Positions 1 through 5,721 are shown, counted from the stretch's first letter. The stretch: DNA of 11,232 nucleotides from JBFJVZ01 sp041623895 (GCA_041623895.1 JBFJVZ010000261.1:1-11232); one strand, 5' to 3'. Notes: generated from the sequence alone by a model not told the origin. Program-made: numbers and translations.

Positions 1-197
1 AACAGGGGGTTGCCGAAGTTGGTGGCGACGACAAGTTTCACATCATCACAGTTCCACGCGGCAAAGCGACGTTGAACTATGGCGGCGAGTCGATGTCACT
101 GGCAACGGGTGATTCGACTTTGCTGCCAGCCGCGATGCCAAAGTTGTCAGTCGAAGTTGCAAGCGAAAGTACGCTGCTGGAGATGCATGCAAAGTAA
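1..197 (+). CDS. manA: Probable class I mannose-6-phosphate isomerase, C-terminal fragment
   Basis: The reading frame starts at base 3, is open from the window edge and ends at TAA 195-197, giving 64 C-terminal residues. The fragment has the pattern of the C-terminal cupin-like domain of type I phosphomannose isomerases: a 'FHIITV' strand, a GGES turn, then 'GDSTLLPAA', which matches the usual G-D-x-x-L-L-P-A signature near the end of these enzymes. The family is zinc-dependent and cytoplasmic and interconverts mannose-6-phosphate and fructose-6-phosphate for sugar-nucleotide and polysaccharide synthesis. The metal-binding residues would lie upstream, outside the window, so activity cannot be judged. 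Another cupin-fold protein remains possible because only the last domain is visible. The gene is followed by a repeat cluster rather than by a tightly spaced partner, so it probably ends its transcript here. Confidence 0.65.
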   Translation, partial: QGVAEVGGDDKFHIITVPRGKATLNYGGESMSLATGDSTLLPAAMPKLSVEVASESTLLEMHAK

Positions 198-206
198 GTC
201 GTCGTC

Positions 207-266
207 GCTCCGAGGCTGTGGATTTATTGTCGTCCCACGCTCCTAGGCTGTGAATTTATGATCGTC
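207..266. repeat. Imperfect tandem repeat, two 28-nt units
   Basis: Two 28-nt units, 207-234 and 239-266, match at 24 of 28 positions and are separated by 4 nt (period 32). Both start GCTCC(G/T)AGGCTGTG and end TCGTC. The first half (GCTCCGAGGCT) recurs at 401-411. A 9-nt sequence, CCCACGCTC at 234-242, is the exact reverse complement of 419-427, so the whole cluster is bracketed by an inverted repeat. This modular reuse is typical of interspersed intergenic repeats. Confidence 0.7.
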
Positions 267-267
267 G

Positions 268-286
268 TCGTTCGCTCCGCGAACGA
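268..286. repeat. Palindromic repeat copy 1 (8-bp stem, TCC loop)
   Basis: TCGTTCGC at 268-275 and GCGAACGA at 279-286 form a perfect 8-bp inverted repeat around the triloop TCC. Read on the minus strand it becomes the same unit, with a GGA loop, as the two copies further right, so this copy is in the opposite orientation. Confidence 0.75.
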
Positions 287-302
287 TCGTTCCCTTAAGC
301 GT

Positions 303-321
303 TCGTTTGCGGAGCAAACGA
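303..321. repeat. Palindromic repeat copy 2 (8-bp stem, GGA loop)
   Basis: TCGTTTGC at 303-310 and GCAAACGA at 314-321 pair perfectly around GGA. Compared with copy 1, one base pair has changed on both arms (C-G to T-A), so the stem is preserved although the sequence differs. That compensatory pattern hints that the hairpin itself is maintained, at DNA or RNA level. Confidence 0.75.
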
Positions 322-355
322 CGACGTACTTTCGCTGCTGGCGAAGACAAAACGC

Positions 356-374
356 TCGTTCGCGGAGCAAACGA
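356..374. repeat. Palindromic repeat copy 3 (stem with one mismatch, GGA loop)
   Basis: TCGTTCGC at 356-363 and GCAAACGA at 367-374 surround GGA. The left arm matches copy 1 and the right arm matches copy 2, leaving one C/A mismatch. It looks like a hybrid or an intermediate between the two forms. The flank ACGACGAC to the right is shared with copy 2. Confidence 0.7.
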
Positions 375-398
375 CGACTTTAGCCTCCCCGCTAACGA

Positions 399-427
399 AC
401 GCTCCGAGGCTCTGCGTAGAGCGTGGG
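399..427. repeat. Cluster-end module with inverted repeat
   Basis: ACGCTC at 399-404 pairs with GAGCGT at 419-424 around a 14-nt loop, and the unit starts with the GCTCCGAGGCT core also present at 207-217. Its right end (419-427, GAGCGTGGG) is the exact complement of 234-242. It appears to be the same family of repeat as the left tandem units, in a variant form that closes the cluster. Confidence 0.6.
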
Positions 428-532
428 AAATCGGTGCGCAAGTCTGGGTCCTGGAAATGCGGCTTTGAGCTTGGCGTGCACGGGCACTTCTTCGTAGTCT
501 GCTCGCGGGGCCACTCGTTCAGGACATCAGGG

Positions 533-781
533 ATGAAGAATCGAACCGCGACGCTTGTTCTTGGCTGCTTTGCACTGCTGTTGGCCGGATGCCAGCACTT
601 GGCGCCGCCCGGACCGATGAACTATCAGCAATCGCGTGCCGTGGTGAACGATCCGTTTCCGCTGGAAGACGTCGGTCCCAGTGATTCCACGATCCGGCCG
701 CCAGGATTTGAGCAGCCCTTGCCCGGCCCCGTACGCGATCGCATCGTCAAAGACTCGATGCCATGGGCGATCCAACACTAG
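533..781 (+). CDS. Small putative lipoprotein, 82 aa
   Basis: I do not recognise the family. The ATG at 533 is preferred over an in-frame GTG at 434 because it gives a clean lipoprotein signal: Lys-2 and Arg-4, a hydrophobic run from about residue 8, and the lipobox L17-A18-G19 before C20. AGGA at 521-524 sits 8 nt before this ATG as a plausible ribosome-binding site. The mature part is only about 63 residues, rich in Pro and acidic residues (for example 'APPGP', 'RPPGFEQPLPGP'), with no predicted membrane segment and no known catalytic motif. It should be anchored to a membrane by the lipidated cysteine. It follows a repeat cluster and precedes the rluB-pyrK pair in the same direction, separated from it by 132 nt. 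Short orphan lipoproteins of this kind are frequent in planctomycetes; function unknown. Confidence 0.7.
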   Translation: MKNRTATLVLGCFALLLAGCQHLAPPGPMNYQQSRAVVNDPFPLEDVGPSDSTIRPPGFEQPLPGPVRDRIVKDSMPWAIQH

Positions 782-792
782 CCTGAGTCACA

Positions 793-908
793 AGCCTTTC
801 GTGTTTTGGTAGGTTAAAACTCCACCGGCGAATTGCTCGCCTGCCAAAATCCCGACTCACAAACGGGACGGATTCGCTGATTCCAGGCCAAATCAGCCCA
901 CGAAAGCT
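793..908 (+). promoter_or_regulatory. Candidate structured leader RNA (four-way junction) upstream of rluB
   Basis: Four helices tile almost the whole gap between the lipoprotein gene and rluB. P1 pairs 793-795 with 906-908 and 797-803 with 899-905, with C796 bulged. P2 pairs 804-813 with 840-849 (10 bp, including one G-U wobble at 810/843). P3 pairs 850-854 with 864-868. P4 pairs 876-882 with 891-897. P1, P2 and P3 abut with no unpaired base between them. The P2 wobble pairs only if the plus strand is transcribed, which favours an RNA in the same direction as rluB. P1 ends 5 nt before the rluB ATG, so the fold would cover the translation start region. Inside P2 a second option exists (827-831 with 837-841) that competes with its two inner pairs. 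No U-tract follows, so it is not an intrinsic terminator. It could instead be a MITE-like or REP-like DNA repeat, with P1 as terminal inverted repeats. I found it by eye, without a folding program. Confidence 0.45.
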
Positions 909-913
909 GTCTG

Positions 914-2119
914 ATGTCCCGCCGACCCGAAAAGAAACTTCGCGCCACCAAAAAAACCGGTAGGCGGTCTGCGAAGAAACCACCGGCCAAGCCACCCGGC
1001 AAACAGCGATTACAGCGATGGCTCGCCGCGGCCGGATTTGGCAGTCGACGCCAATGTGAAGAAATCATTGAATCGGGGCGCGTTGAAGTCGACGGAACCA
1101 TCGTCACCAAATTGGGAATGACCGTCGACCCCAGCGTCAACAAAGTTCGCGTCGATGACATCGAGCTGAAACAACAAAAGCTGGTCTACTACGCTGTCAA
1201 CAAACCGGTTGGCTTCGTCACGACCAACGCTGATCCGCAGGGACGATCGCGCGTGGTTGACTTGGTGCCTAACAGCGAGCGGGTTTTCCCCGTCGGCAGG
1301 CTGGATCGCAACAGCGAAGGGTTGCTGCTGCTGACCAACGACGGCGATCTGGCACAGCAATTGACGCATCCAAAATTTGGGGTACGAAAGGTCTACCGCG
1401 TCACTGTGGCGGGAAAGGTCGATGGCGAAACGATGAAGCAGATGCGGCGGGGCATCTTCATTGCCGAAGGCCGCGTGCGCGTCGAGGGCGCAAAGATTCT
1501 GAAGTCGCGGTCCCGTTCCACCGAATTGGAGATCGTGTTGCGAGAAGGAAAGAACCGTGAAATCCGCCGCATCCTTGCTCGCCTGGGACACAAAGTTCAA
1601 CATCTGCGGCGGATCGCGGTCGGCCCGCTGCGACTGGGCGACCTGCCCGCCGGTGCCTATCGCCCGCTCACGCGGGCTGAGATTCAAAAATTGAAATCGG
1701 CTGTGGATCAAGCCCCGGCGGAGAAACCGAAACGCCAGCAAGGCAGATCGGCAAAGACGGGTGCCAAACATGTCAAACCCACGGACGCCCCACGCACGAA
1801 GGGAAAACCGGCAAGAAAACCTTTCCAGACGAAGCGATCCGGAAGCGGCCAGAGTGCTGGTCCAGCGCAGCGCGGTGCCGTGATTGGCGGCGATTCGGAT
1901 CAGCCCGATCAGCCAATACGAAAACCTCGGCCGGGAAAAAAGACGTCGCCAAAGAAAACAACCGGCAAGCAGCGATCACTGGCCGGTAGAGCCCGCGGTG
2001 TGAAAAAATCAAAAGGAAAACCGGCCGCCAGCGGTGACCGCCGCGGTTCGCGAACTCGCGCAACCAAGAAGACGTCCAAAAGAAGACCATCCAGGAAAGG
2101 AAGACGATCGAAAGACTGA
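914..2119 (+). CDS. rluB: 23S rRNA pseudouridine synthase, RluB/RsuA family
   Basis: This 401-aa protein should convert a specific uridine in 23S rRNA to pseudouridine. An N-terminal S4 RNA-binding domain covers about residues 30-77 ('LQRWLAAAGFGSRRQCEEII', then 'SGRVEVDG'). The catalytic domain runs from about 90 to 255; the motif GRLD at 128-131 supplies the expected catalytic Asp-131, followed by 'GLLLLTNDG', and the family's basic 'GKNREIRRI' motif is at 212-220. The core matches RluB better than the larger RluA family. Residues 1-30 and about 265-401 are Lys/Arg/Gly/Ser/Pro-rich, low complexity and probably disordered; a shorter basic tail is known in E. coli RluB. The ATG at 914 has no clear Shine-Dalgarno sequence and lies 5 nt after a candidate structured leader. 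The stop codon overlaps the pyrK start. The exact target (U2605 in E. coli) is inferred from family. Confidence 0.88.
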   Translation: MSRRPEKKLRATKKTGRRSAKKPPAKPPGKQRLQRWLAAAGFGSRRQCEEIIESGRVEVDGTIVTKLGMTVDPSVNKVRVDDIELKQQKLVYYAVNKPVGFVTTNADPQGRSRVVDLVPNSERVFPVGRLDRNSEGLLLLTNDGDLAQQLTHPKFGVRKVYRVTVAGKVDGETMKQMRRGIFIAEGRVRVEGAKILKSRSRSTELEIVLREGKNREIRRILARLGHKVQHLRRIAVGPLRLGDLPAGAYRPLTRAEIQKLKSAVDQAPAEKPKRQQGRSAKTGAKHVKPTDAPRTKGKPARKPFQTKRSGSGQSAGPAQRGAVIGGDSDQPDQPIRKPRPGKKTSPKKTTGKQRSLAGRARGVKKSKGKPAASGDRRGSRTRATKKTSKRRPSRKGRRSKD

Positions 2120-2991
2120 TGTCTAAACTGCACGCCCAATATTATGCCGACAGCCTGGTTCAGACCGATGCGGTGATTGAACGTCAGGATTTGATCGCTG
2201 AAGAAACGTACAAGTTTCGTGTCGCTGCCCCGCAGATCGCTGCCGCCGTCGTGCCGGGCCACTTTGTCATGGTCCGGATTGCCGGTACCGATGCGCCACT
2301 GATCGGTCGCGCTTTGGCGGTCTATGACGTTGTCCATGACGAAACTGGCGAGCCGACATGGATTGACCTGGTCTACATTCGCAAAGGAACGATGACGACC
2401 GCCTTGGCCGCAAGTCCGAACGGTACCGGCGTCACCGTGTGGGGCCCTCTGGGCAACGGCTTCGACAATCGATCGTGTGATCGGCTGATCATGGCAGCGG
2501 GCGGAATCGGGCAAACACCGATGTTGTTGCTTGGTCGCGAAGCGCTCGGTAGCCAACAATACGGAGGACGTACCGGCGGTTGGGCCAAAAACGTCGAATT
2601 CATCTACGGGGCACGGCGATCAAGTCTGCTGGCTGGCGTCGACGATTTTCGGTCTGCCGGTTTTGCTGTCACGTTGTGCACCGATGATGGCAGCGCAGGT
2701 GAAGCCAAACGCGTCCCCGCTGTACTGGCAGCGCGTCTTGAAAACGTAGCGGCCGGCGAGTCGGTGCGAGTGGCGACGTGCGGGCCCGAAATCATGATGG
2801 AAAAAGTTGCCGAGCTCTGTGCTGCCAAATCGATCGATTGCCAGGTCTCGATGGAAACCCCGATGGCCTGCGGAATCGGCATCTGTTTTTCTTGTGTTGC
2901 CAAAGTCCGCCAAGCCGGACCGCAAGAATGGGACTACAAACGAACCTGCGTCGAAGGTCCGATCTTTGATGCCGACCAACTCGTTTGGTAG
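2119..2991 (+). CDS. pyrK: Dihydroorotate dehydrogenase electron-transfer subunit (PyrK-like)
   Basis: This 290-aa flavoprotein of the ferredoxin-NADP reductase fold should pass electrons from dihydroorotate oxidation, via FAD and a [2Fe-2S] cluster, to NAD+ in pyrimidine synthesis. A flavin-binding barrel covers about residues 15-115, with 'GRALAVYD' at 63-70 in the position of the usual RxxS/Y FAD motif. A nucleotide-binding half follows, with 'AGGIGQTPM' at 127-135 and 'CGPEIMM' at 221-227. The C-terminal cluster motif is C251-x4-C256-x2-C259-x17-C277. At 290 aa it is longer than the typical 250-265 aa; a Gly-rich stretch near 144-156 and the N-terminus account for this. The ATG overlaps the rluB stop by one base, implying translational coupling. 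No pyrD partner lies in the window. A role as another small iron-sulfur flavoprotein reductase (SudB/HydG-like subunits share this fold) is not excluded. Confidence 0.8.
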   Translation: MSKLHAQYYADSLVQTDAVIERQDLIAEETYKFRVAAPQIAAAVVPGHFVMVRIAGTDAPLIGRALAVYDVVHDETGEPTWIDLVYIRKGTMTTALAASPNGTGVTVWGPLGNGFDNRSCDRLIMAAGGIGQTPMLLLGREALGSQQYGGRTGGWAKNVEFIYGARRSSLLAGVDDFRSAGFAVTLCTDDGSAGEAKRVPAVLAARLENVAAGESVRVATCGPEIMMEKVAELCAAKSIDCQVSMETPMACGIGICFSCVAKVRQAGPQEWDYKRTCVEGPIFDADQLVW

Positions 2992-3032
2992 CGGACCTGC
3001 AAGCCGGTCTTGAATTCAGCCGATTTCTTTGT

Positions 3033-3833
3033 TCAGTTCGAGCCGGTCGGATAGTCGCCGGCATTCGAGAGGCTACCCGGTGAGTATTCCTGGCTGCCAA
3101 GAGTCGCGCTGGGCGTCAGCGATGTACTTGCGGGAGCTGATTTGCAGTTGTCGCAACCCGCACAAGACGCACAGGCATCGTCGCTTTCCTGCTTCGGGAC
3201 GAGTGCACCCGTCAAGTTTTTTGGCAGCGTGAATCCGCCGCCATGACTTTTCGTATCGTTGGTCGCCGGGGCTTGGGATACCGGTGCAATGTACGAAGAT
3301 GGAATGTTGTACGAGGATGCAGCCGCGGTTGTGGCCTCCGGGTTCGTGCCGAACTGATACCCGGATGTTGTTGTTTTTGGTGCCGTCACATTGGGTGTCA
3401 TGATTCCGGGTGTGATGGCAGGTGGGTCGGACGATGGCGCCTGGAAGCCGGCTGCCTTGGCTCCACCATGGAATCCATTGGCCTGGGCAGCCGCCATGTT
3501 CGGTGTGGCGGGGGCAACATAACCAGGAGTCAGATCGAATCCTGCAACCTGGGCAGTGGCTGATTGCCGCGTCGACGCAGACGTGATCGGTGTTGTCGAC
3601 GAGGCTCCCGTGCCGCCAGCTACCGAGGCGATCGCTTCTGGCGATGCCGATGCACTCGGCGGTGCGGGGTAAGTGGTGGTCGGACCATCGCCTGCTAAAG
3701 CCTCCGGTGATGGTTCGCTGCGAAAGCTGAACATGTTCCCGGTTTTTCCGCTACGGCACCCAATGGAGATGACCGCCAAGGACATACAAGTTGTCAGAAC
3801 CAAAATCCGCCGCTGATTGCGCTTGCTATGCAT
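3033..3833 (-). CDS. Putative Ala/Thr/Pro-rich lipoprotein with CxxCxxCxxC patch
   Basis: I do not recognise this 266-aa protein. The ATG at 3833 is chosen over one 27 codons upstream because it yields a signal sequence: basic start (K4, R5, R8, R9), hydrophobic residues 10-24, then a 'SIGC' sequence with C26 as likely lipidation site. Serine at the -3 position makes the lipobox atypical. A GGCAGG purine-rich stretch precedes the ATG closely. Residues 40-215 are low complexity, dominated by Ala, Thr, Ser, Pro and Gly, and probably disordered. Near the C-terminus, four cysteines are spaced CxxCxxCxxC (C221, C224, C227, C230), followed by a Ser-rich tail. Such spacing can bind a metal or an iron-sulfur cluster, but it could also form disulfides outside the cytoplasm. 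It is convergent with pyrK (41-nt gap) and lies downstream of gltD in the same direction, 238 nt away, so it probably has its own promoter. Confidence 0.65.
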   Translation of the reverse strand: MHSKRNQRRILVLTTCMSLAVISIGCRSGKTGNMFSFRSEPSPEALAGDGPTTTYPAPPSASASPEAIASVAGGTGASSTTPITSASTRQSATAQVAGFDLTPGYVAPATPNMAAAQANGFHGGAKAAGFQAPSSDPPAITPGIMTPNVTAPKTTTSGYQFGTNPEATTAAASSYNIPSSYIAPVSQAPATNDTKSHGGGFTLPKNLTGALVPKQESDDACASCAGCDNCKSAPASTSLTPSATLGSQEYSPGSLSNAGDYPTGSN

Positions 3834-4071
3834 CCCTGCCTGCCTTTGACAAAGTAGTCCGAAGGTTGGAGTCCATTCGTACATTCGGACAGTCAATTTG
3901 ATAACATCCAACAAATCGGCAAAGTCAGCAGAATTTATTTACGACGTGCCAACGCATCGCCGAATCGTCCGCTGAAATGCCAACTGAGGGGGACACTAAG
4001 AAGCAAATTTAATCGCTGTCAATGGCAGCTGAGCACAAAGCGAGTTTCACGCTCCACATTCAACGCAGACA

Positions 4072-5574
4072 TCAGCCCAGCTCCATTGCTGTTCCCAGCG
4101 TGACGCCGGGCGCCGGCAGATTGCTGGCGCCTTGCAAGTAGATATCGATGGCTCGGGCCGCGCCGCGACCTTCGTTGATCGCCCAGACAACCAGACTTTG
4201 CCCGCGGCGGCAGTCGCCGGCGGCAAACACTTTGTCGATGTTGGTTGCAAACTGGCCATGACTTGCCTGGAAGTTGCTGCGGGGGTCGACTTCCAGGTCA
4301 AGCGATTCGGCGATGTATTGCTCCGGCCCCAAAAAGCCCATCGCCAGCAGAATCAATTGCGCCGGCCACTCCTTTTCGGTGCCCTCGACTTCCGACATTT
4401 TCCAGCCGCCATTATTGTCTTTGGCCCACTGCACCTGGACCGTCTTGATACCGCGGAGGTTGCCGTCATCATCGACCAGGAATTCTTTGCTCAGGATTTG
4501 GTATTCCCGGGGATCGTGACCGAATTTCGCGGCGGCTTCTTCGTGTCCGTAATCGACGCGGAACACACGGGGCCATTCCGGCCAAGGGTTATCGTCGGCA
4601 CGTTCCGCAGGCGGTTGTGGCAAGAGTTCAAAGTTGACCAGGCTGCGACAGCCGTGACGAATACTGGTTGCGATGCAATCTGTTCCGGTATCCCCCCCGC
4701 CGATGACAATCACGTCCTTGCCTTCAGCGCTGATGAAATGATCGTCCAGCGCTTCGCCGTGCACGAACTGTTTGGTATTGGCGGTCAAGAATTCCATAGC
4801 AAAGTGCACGCCCTTGGCGTCGCGATTGTCAAGCAGCAAGTCACGCGGTTTGGTCGCACCACATGCCAACAACACCGCGTCGTTCTGGTTGATCAATTCC
4901 TTTGGATCAAGATCTTTGCCAACGTTAACGCTGACCTTAAAGCTGACGCCCTCGGCCGTCATTTTGTCGATCCGCCGCTGAACTGCCTGTTTTGACAGTT
5001 TCATATTTGGGATACCGTACTGCAGCAAGCCGCCGATCCGATCATCTCGTTCGTACACCGTCACCGTGTGTCCGACTTTGTTTAACTGATCGGCCGCGGC
5101 CAGTCCCGCTGGTCCACTGCCGACGACGGCAATTTTTTTGCCCGTTCGTGTTTCCGGCGGTTTTGGCACAATCCAGCCTTCCGCCCAAGCCCGATCCACA
5201 ATTGCGTTCTCGATGTTTTTGATCGTTACCGGCGGATCGGTGATCCCTAACACGCAGGCGCCTTCACAGGGCGCTGGACAGGTGCGACCGGTGAACTCAG
5301 GGAAATTGTTGGTCTTATGCAGTCTTTCGTTCGCCTCCTTCCAACGATTGTTGTAGACCAGGTCATTCCACTCAGGAATCAGATTGTCGATCGGGCACCC
5401 GCTGCCTGACTGACAAAATGGAACGCCGCAATCCATGCACCGCGCACCTTGTTCCCGCAACTGCTCAACGCGCGGTTCGGTGTAGATTTCGTCGTAATCG
5501 TTGATGCGGACGACGGGCAGTCGCCAGGGCACTTTCTTGCGGTCAAATTCTTTAAATCCGGTGGGCTTTCCCAT
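4072..5574 (-). CDS. gltD: Glutamate synthase (NADPH) small subunit
   Basis: This 500-aa protein is the beta subunit of NADPH-GOGAT: it takes electrons from NADPH through FAD and passes them by [4Fe-4S] clusters to GltB. The N-terminal cluster-binding region has C46, C49, C54, C60 and C99, C103, C107. An FAD-binding GxGxxG motif, 'VGSGPAGLAAADQL', is at 151-164, followed by 'ERDDRIGGLL'. The NADPH-binding motif 'IGGGDTGTDC' is at 291-300, and the C-terminal FAD signature 'FAAGDCRRGQS' is at 450-460. The ATG at 5574 is chosen because the family begins with MGKPTGF-like sequence; an in-frame start at 5700 would add 42 unrelated residues. GAGAG lies about 10 nt upstream as a weak binding site. 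Length is slightly above the usual 455-490. It is transcribed after gltB, 147 nt downstream of it, as the second gene of a gltBD operon. Confidence 0.96.
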   Translation of the reverse strand: MGKPTGFKEFDRKKVPWRLPVVRINDYDEIYTEPRVEQLREQGARCMDCGVPFCQSGSGCPIDNLIPEWNDLVYNNRWKEANERLHKTNNFPEFTGRTCPAPCEGACVLGITDPPVTIKNIENAIVDRAWAEGWIVPKPPETRTGKKIAVVGSGPAGLAAADQLNKVGHTVTVYERDDRIGGLLQYGIPNMKLSKQAVQRRIDKMTAEGVSFKVSVNVGKDLDPKELINQNDAVLLACGATKPRDLLLDNRDAKGVHFAMEFLTANTKQFVHGEALDDHFISAEGKDVIVIGGGDTGTDCIATSIRHGCRSLVNFELLPQPPAERADDNPWPEWPRVFRVDYGHEEAAAKFGHDPREYQILSKEFLVDDDGNLRGIKTVQVQWAKDNNGGWKMSEVEGTEKEWPAQLILLAMGFLGPEQYIAESLDLEVDPRSNFQASHGQFATNIDKVFAAGDCRRGQSLVVWAINEGRGAARAIDIYLQGASNLPAPGVTLGTAMELG

Positions 5575-5721
5575 AAGACGTTTTCTCTCGAATTGAGCGG
5601 TCGGCGTGTCGGCCGCTGATGCCGATTCGTGGTGAATTCCTATCGTGTTTCCTGTGCCGCCGACTTCAACCGCAAGAAGGCGTCTTGCCGGCCACGGCAC
5701 ACGGAGTGTGCCTGCCAGGTA
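5575..5721 (-). other. gltB-gltD intercistronic spacer
   Basis: This 147-nt gap is long for two subunit genes of one enzyme complex. Reading the minus strand, a perfect hairpin starts 9 nt after the gltB stop (listed separately). The rest shows no U-tract, no open reading frame of its own, and only weak short inverted repeats. The frame in front of gltD is open back to 5700 but does not resemble GltD, so it is non-coding here. Confidence 0.6.
5696..5712 (-). promoter_or_regulatory. Perfect hairpin just after the gltB stop codon
   Basis: On the minus strand GGCACAC (5712-5706) and GTGTGCC (5702-5696) form a perfect 7-bp, GC-rich stem around a TCC triloop, starting 9 nt after the gltB TAA. There is no U-run behind it, so I do not call it an intrinsic terminator. 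By position it may protect the gltB 3' end, tune gltD expression or mark an mRNA processing site. The TCC/GGA triloop recurs in the palindromic repeats at 268-374, though the stems differ. Confidence 0.5.

Larger units (their letters stand above)
198..532. other. Gene-free spacer with a repeat cluster
   Basis: This 335-base stretch between the manA-like end and the small lipoprotein gene contains no convincing gene. Its left two thirds (200-428) consist almost entirely of repeat modules listed separately. Bases 429-520 look featureless. A GTG-started reading frame from 434 runs in frame into the lipoprotein gene, but its extra 33 residues are not signal-like and would bury the signal peptide, so I treat this part as upstream non-coding sequence. 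No transposase or convincing promoter was seen. Confidence 0.6.

Noticed and set aside
434..532. N-terminal extension of the small lipoprotein from a GTG at 434
   Set aside because: It would add 33 residues in front of a complete signal peptide with lipobox; the ATG at 533 has an AGGA at suitable spacing.
793..908. tRNA or intrinsic terminator as explanation of the structured region
   Set aside because: No T-arm consensus or 7-bp acceptor with CCA-like end was found on either strand, and no U-tract follows any of the stems.
1010..1771. Minus-strand open frame of 253 codons inside rluB
   Set aside because: Overlaps the catalytic domain of a well-supported gene on the other strand and resembles no known protein.
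2992..3032. Bidirectional terminator in the 41-nt gap between pyrK and the convergent gene
   Set aside because: Only a 4-bp inverted repeat (3000-3003/3009-3012) is present and it has no U-run in either direction.
3891..3896. TTGACT-like -35 box upstream of the cysteine-patch gene on the minus strand
   Set aside because: No acceptable -10 hexamer lies at 16-18 nt spacing, so a sigma-70-type promoter cannot be supported.
3834..3914. Earlier ATG for the cysteine-patch protein at 3914
   Set aside because: It would place 27 residues ahead of the basic-hydrophobic signal sequence, which is better explained by the ATG at 3833.
3970..4071. Intrinsic terminator behind gltD
   Set aside because: Only 4-bp stems such as AGCG/CGCT were found, without a proper U-tract; too weak to call.
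4132..4995. Plus-strand open frame of 287 codons inside gltD
   Set aside because: Antisense to the conserved NADPH- and FAD-binding part of GltD; no independent coding evidence.
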